Source: Ignavibacteria bacterium UBA4661
GTDB lineage: Bacteria > Bacteroidota > Ignavibacteria > Kapaibacteriales > UBA4661
Reading direction: 5' to 3'
Assembly: GCA_002405405.1 (NCBI GenBank)
Contig: DHLT01000232.1
Coordinates: 1-8,870 of the forward strand
DNA length: 8,870 bases
Part shown: positions 6,367 through 8,870 of the stretch, in pieces
Layout of the letters: the number at the start of each line of letters is the position of its first letter
Numbering within the stretch: the stretch's first letter is position 1
Made by a program: the position numbers and the translations under genes
The notes under the pieces: model-generated
The model's database searches: none
Told to the model about the DNA's origin: nothing
Seen by the model: the letters and a program-made list of their open reading frames with translations, nothing else

Positions 6367-8661
6367 ATGCTCAGTATGAACAATGCGTACGTAGAAGATA
6401 TTTACTTCTCGTATCTCCGCAATCCTGATAGTGTGTCCTCCGATTGGAAAGAATATATCGAACAAAATCTTACACTGCTACAACAAGAGTTTGGCGGTTA
6501 TACAATACAACCAACCAATGGTCATAGCAACGGTAATGGTACAGCACCTGTTCCACAGCAGGTTGCTGCAATAATTTCTTCACCGCAGCAAGTAGATATA
6601 TCGGCGGTAAGTGCTAGTAATGGATCTGCTTCGCACATAATCTCCACGCATGTCGAGAGTGTTGCACCGAAGCCTGCAGTTGATCCTGCAAAGAATCAAA
6701 AAGTAGTGCTTGGTGCGAATGATACACTTGAGGCAATTGCAGGTGTTGCAGAGAAAATCGTGCTTAACATGGAGTCAAGCCGTAGGTTGCCAACGGCAAC
6801 TAGTGTACGGACAATTCCTGTGAAAGCAATGGAGGAAAATCGTACAATCATCAATACGTTTCTTGCAAAGCGCAATCAAAAGAAAATCAGTTTTACGCAT
6901 TTGATTGCATGGGCGATTGTTCGCGGCATGCGAAAATATCCTCGTATGAATGATGGTTTTGCGTGGGTTGAAGGTAAGCCCACACGTATTCGCCGGGGTG
7001 GCGTAAACATGGGTCTGGCTGTCGATGTAACTCGTAAAGATGGCTCACGTGCTTTGGTTGTACCATCTGTCAAGAATTCAGAATCTATTGGCTTTGCAGC
7101 TTTTCTGAAAGAGTACGATAATCTTATCGCAAAATCACGGGTCAATAAACTTGATGTCAACGATTTATCCGGTACGACTGTTTCGTTGACAAACCCGGGT
7201 ATGATTGGTACAATTGCTTCGATGCCTCGATTGATGGAAGGACAGGGTGTTATCATTGCTGCAGGTTCGATTGACTATCCTGTTGAGTTTAAAGCAGTTG
7301 CTCCTTCGGTGCTTGCATCTTTGGCTGTAAGCAAAGTCATGACGATGACTAGCACCTATGACCACCGCATTATTCAGGGAGCGGAGTCCGGTGAATTCCT
7401 CAAATATCTTGAAGACTTACTGCTTGGTGGCGATAATTTTTACGACCAAATTTTTGTAGAGCTACAAATTCCTTTTGAGCCGGCTCGCTGGACGGCTGAC
7501 AATAATCCTCATCCTTTCATGAAAGTTGATCAAGAGAATGTTGTCGAAAAAGAAGCAAAAGTCTTGCAGATGATAAACTCTTATCGTGTGCGTGGTCATT
7601 TGTATGCCGATGTTAATCCATTGGGTTTGTCTGCCTATAATTATCCTGAATTGGATTCTTCCTTCTATGGTTTTACGATTTGGGATTTTGATCGCGAATT
7701 TGATACCGGTGGTCTTGGTAAAATGACACGTGGCAAACTGCGCGACATCTTGCGTAAACTCCAAGATACGTACTGTGGTACAATTGGTTTGGAATACATG
7801 CACATGCAATCGCTTGAGAAAAAGCATTGGGTTCGGAACAAGGCAGAAAATACCTTCGGTAATGTACAATATGCCAAGGAAGATCGTTTAGACATTTACC
7901 GCAAACTTGTTTTTGCTGAGACTTTTGAACGATTTATTCATACCAAGTTTGTTGGCTCGAAACGTTTTTCTGTTGAAGGCGGTGAAGCAATGATTCCATT
8001 GCTCGATCATATCCTTGAATTAGCTTCAGAGCAAGGTATTACCGATATGTATATGGGAATGGCACATCGTGGTCGTCTGAATACTTTGGTTAATATCTTA
8101 GGTAAAGATCCTCAAAAAGTGTTTTCAGAGTTCATCGGTAATGTCGATCATACCGGTTCGCAAGGTTCAGGCGATGTTAAATATCATTTAGGCGCAGAAG
8201 GTACATACACAAATCCCAAAACAGGAACAAATATTGCTATGACAATGGCACCAAACCCAAGCCATTTGGAGGCAGTCAATCCTGTCGTTGAGGGTATGGC
8301 ACGCGCACGTTATGATCAAATTGAAGGTGCAACACTAAAACAGGTACTACCGATATTGATTCATGGTGATGCGGCTTTTGCCGGACAAGGTGTCGTACCT
8401 GAGACATTGAATTTGGCAAATCTGAGAGGATATCGTACAGGCGGAACTGTTCATATTATTGTCAACAATCAAATTGGATTTACAACAGTACCGGAAGATT
8501 CCCGCTCTACGACATATGCTTCTGATATAGCAAAGTTTTTGCAAGTACCATTGCTGCATGTGAATAGTGCTGATCCTGAAGCAGTTCTGACAGCAGGTGA
8601 GTTTGCATTGGCATATCGTAATGCCTTTGGAGAAGATGTTGTCATTGATATGCTTTGCTAA
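6367..8661 (+). CDS. kgd: Fused 2-oxoglutarate dehydrogenase E2-E1 (OdhA/Kgd type), truncated by an in-frame TAA
   Basis: The intact family converts 2-oxoglutarate to succinyl-CoA in the TCA cycle, with thiamine-diphosphate E1 and succinyltransferase E2 parts on one chain. Residues 5-45 resemble the E1o N-terminal arm. Residues 46-140 are a low-complexity Asn/Gly/Ser/Ala/Gln linker. Residues 145-355 are the E2 catalytic domain, ending in STYDHRIIQGAESGEF with His333. There is no lipoyl domain. E1 begins near 395 (SYRVRGHLYADVNPLG, 405-420) and includes GMAHRGRLNTLVN (564-576), KYHLG (605-609), NPSHLEAVNPVVEG (630-643) and the thiamine-diphosphate motif from GDAAFAGQG (667-675) to NNQIGF (700-705). 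The frame stops at residue 764, in place of a conserved Tyr, removing the rest of E1. ATG 6367 is the first start after an in-frame TGA at 6358; no Shine-Dalgarno is seen. E1 activity would be lost unless the stop is read through. Confidence 0.88.
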   Translation: MLSMNNAYVEDIYFSYLRNPDSVSSDWKEYIEQNLTLLQQEFGGYTIQPTNGHSNGNGTAPVPQQVAAIISSPQQVDISAVSASNGSASHIISTHVESVAPKPAVDPAKNQKVVLGANDTLEAIAGVAEKIVLNMESSRRLPTATSVRTIPVKAMEENRTIINTFLAKRNQKKISFTHLIAWAIVRGMRKYPRMNDGFAWVEGKPTRIRRGGVNMGLAVDVTRKDGSRALVVPSVKNSESIGFAAFLKEYDNLIAKSRVNKLDVNDLSGTTVSLTNPGMIGTIASMPRLMEGQGVIIAAGSIDYPVEFKAVAPSVLASLAVSKVMTMTSTYDHRIIQGAESGEFLKYLEDLLLGGDNFYDQIFVELQIPFEPARWTADNNPHPFMKVDQENVVEKEAKVLQMINSYRVRGHLYADVNPLGLSAYNYPELDSSFYGFTIWDFDREFDTGGLGKMTRGKLRDILRKLQDTYCGTIGLEYMHMQSLEKKHWVRNKAENTFGNVQYAKEDRLDIYRKLVFAETFERFIHTKFVGSKRFSVEGGEAMIPLLDHILELASEQGITDMYMGMAHRGRLNTLVNILGKDPQKVFSEFIGNVDHTGSQGSGDVKYHLGAEGTYTNPKTGTNIAMTMAPNPSHLEAVNPVVEGMARARYDQIEGATLKQVLPILIHGDAAFAGQGVVPETLNLANLRGYRTGGTVHIIVNNQIGFTTVPEDSRSTTYASDIAKFLQVPLLHVNSADPEAVLTAGEFALAYRNAFGEDVVIDMLC

Positions 8662-8870
8662 CGTAAATATGGACATAATGAAGGAGATGAGCCGGGTTAT
8701 ACACAACCTTTACTCTATAAGAAAATTCGTTCTTTAGAAGCCCCTTCAGATTTGTATGGTAAAACATTGCTTTCTCAAAAAGTAGCGAGTAAAGAAGAGT
8801 AGGATGCAATTACAGCAGAGTCGCAGGCAATGTGGAATTCTGAATATGATCGTGCTGCAAATCTACAGTC
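8662..8870 (+). pseudogene. kgd: Continuation of the fused 2-oxoglutarate dehydrogenase gene beyond the in-frame stop
   Basis: The frame of the preceding gene continues here without any shift. Directly after the TAA come codons for RKYGHNEGDEPGYTQPLLYK, the strongly conserved E1o segment that normally follows a Tyr. Homologous-looking sequence runs on to a second in-frame stop, TAG at 8800-8802, and then to the window end. There is no plausible in-frame start between the two stops, so this part could only be made by readthrough. No insertion or deletion is visible, and the motif residues look undamaged, which points to a recent nonsense change, a sequence error or recoding, not an old decayed gene. 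The remaining E1 part (pyrimidine-binding and C-terminal domains) lies beyond the window. Confidence 0.75.

Noticed and set aside
6231..6428. Open frame of 65 codons in the divergent region
   Set aside because: It overlaps the dehydrogenase start in another frame, has no recognisable domain or binding site, and reads as chance translation of non-coding DNA.
6876..7256. Minus-strand open frame of 126 codons opposite the E2 domain
   Set aside because: It is antisense to strongly conserved E2 sequence, with no motif of its own.
8662..8870. Global stop-codon reassignment to explain the two in-frame stops
   Set aside because: TAA ends purH at its conserved C-terminus, TAA also ends hisS, TAG ends the kinase right after its final LPRG, and TGA ends the SulP gene. 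All three stops work normally here, so a genome-wide code change is unlikely.

Overview
The window holds six genes: five protein-coding genes that read as intact or as window-cut, and one large gene interrupted by in-frame stop codons. The DNA is moderately AT-rich. No RNA gene, insertion sequence, CRISPR array, prophage gene or obvious mobile element was seen. Most starts lack a clear Shine-Dalgarno sequence. The histidine kinase has the 'HQLGTP' type of H-box that I associate with Bacteroidota and relatives. Together these suggest a member of the Bacteroidota/Chlorobiota (FCB) group, possibly a little-cultured lineage such as Ignavibacteria or Kapabacteria. This is an inference; the sequence carries no taxonomic marker I can use directly.

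Layout. Positions 1-564 (+) are the C-terminal part of histidyl-tRNA synthetase (hisS). Positions 598-1812 (+) are a two-transmembrane sensor histidine kinase with no response regulator beside it. Positions 1885-3474 (+) are purH, the bifunctional enzyme of the last two steps of IMP synthesis. Its stop codon overlaps that of a convergent flavin-reductase-family gene (3471-4331, -) through a shared TTAA. Upstream of that gene on the same strand is a SulP/SLC26-type anion transporter with a C-terminal STAS domain (4409-6091, -). A divergent intergenic region of about 275 bp separates the transporter from a large 2-oxoglutarate dehydrogenase gene (6367 to the window end, +).

The last gene is the notable one. 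It encodes the fused E2-E1 architecture of actinobacterial OdhA/Kgd: an E1o N-terminal arm, a low-complexity linker, an E2 acyltransferase domain without a lipoyl domain, then the thiamine-diphosphate E1 domain. Its frame is broken by TAA at 8659-8661 and again by TAG at 8800-8802. The frame is otherwise kept and the flanking conserved motifs are intact. Both stops fall where relatives appear to carry tyrosine. TAA and TAG also end normal genes in this same window (purH, the histidine kinase), which argues against a genome-wide code change. Recent pseudogenisation, sequence error, or suppression by an unusual tyrosine tRNA remain open.

The genes do not form one pathway. They are housekeeping functions (translation, purine synthesis, TCA cycle) with a sensor kinase, an anion transporter and a flavoprotein between them. 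I do not see a convincing novel multi-gene system here.
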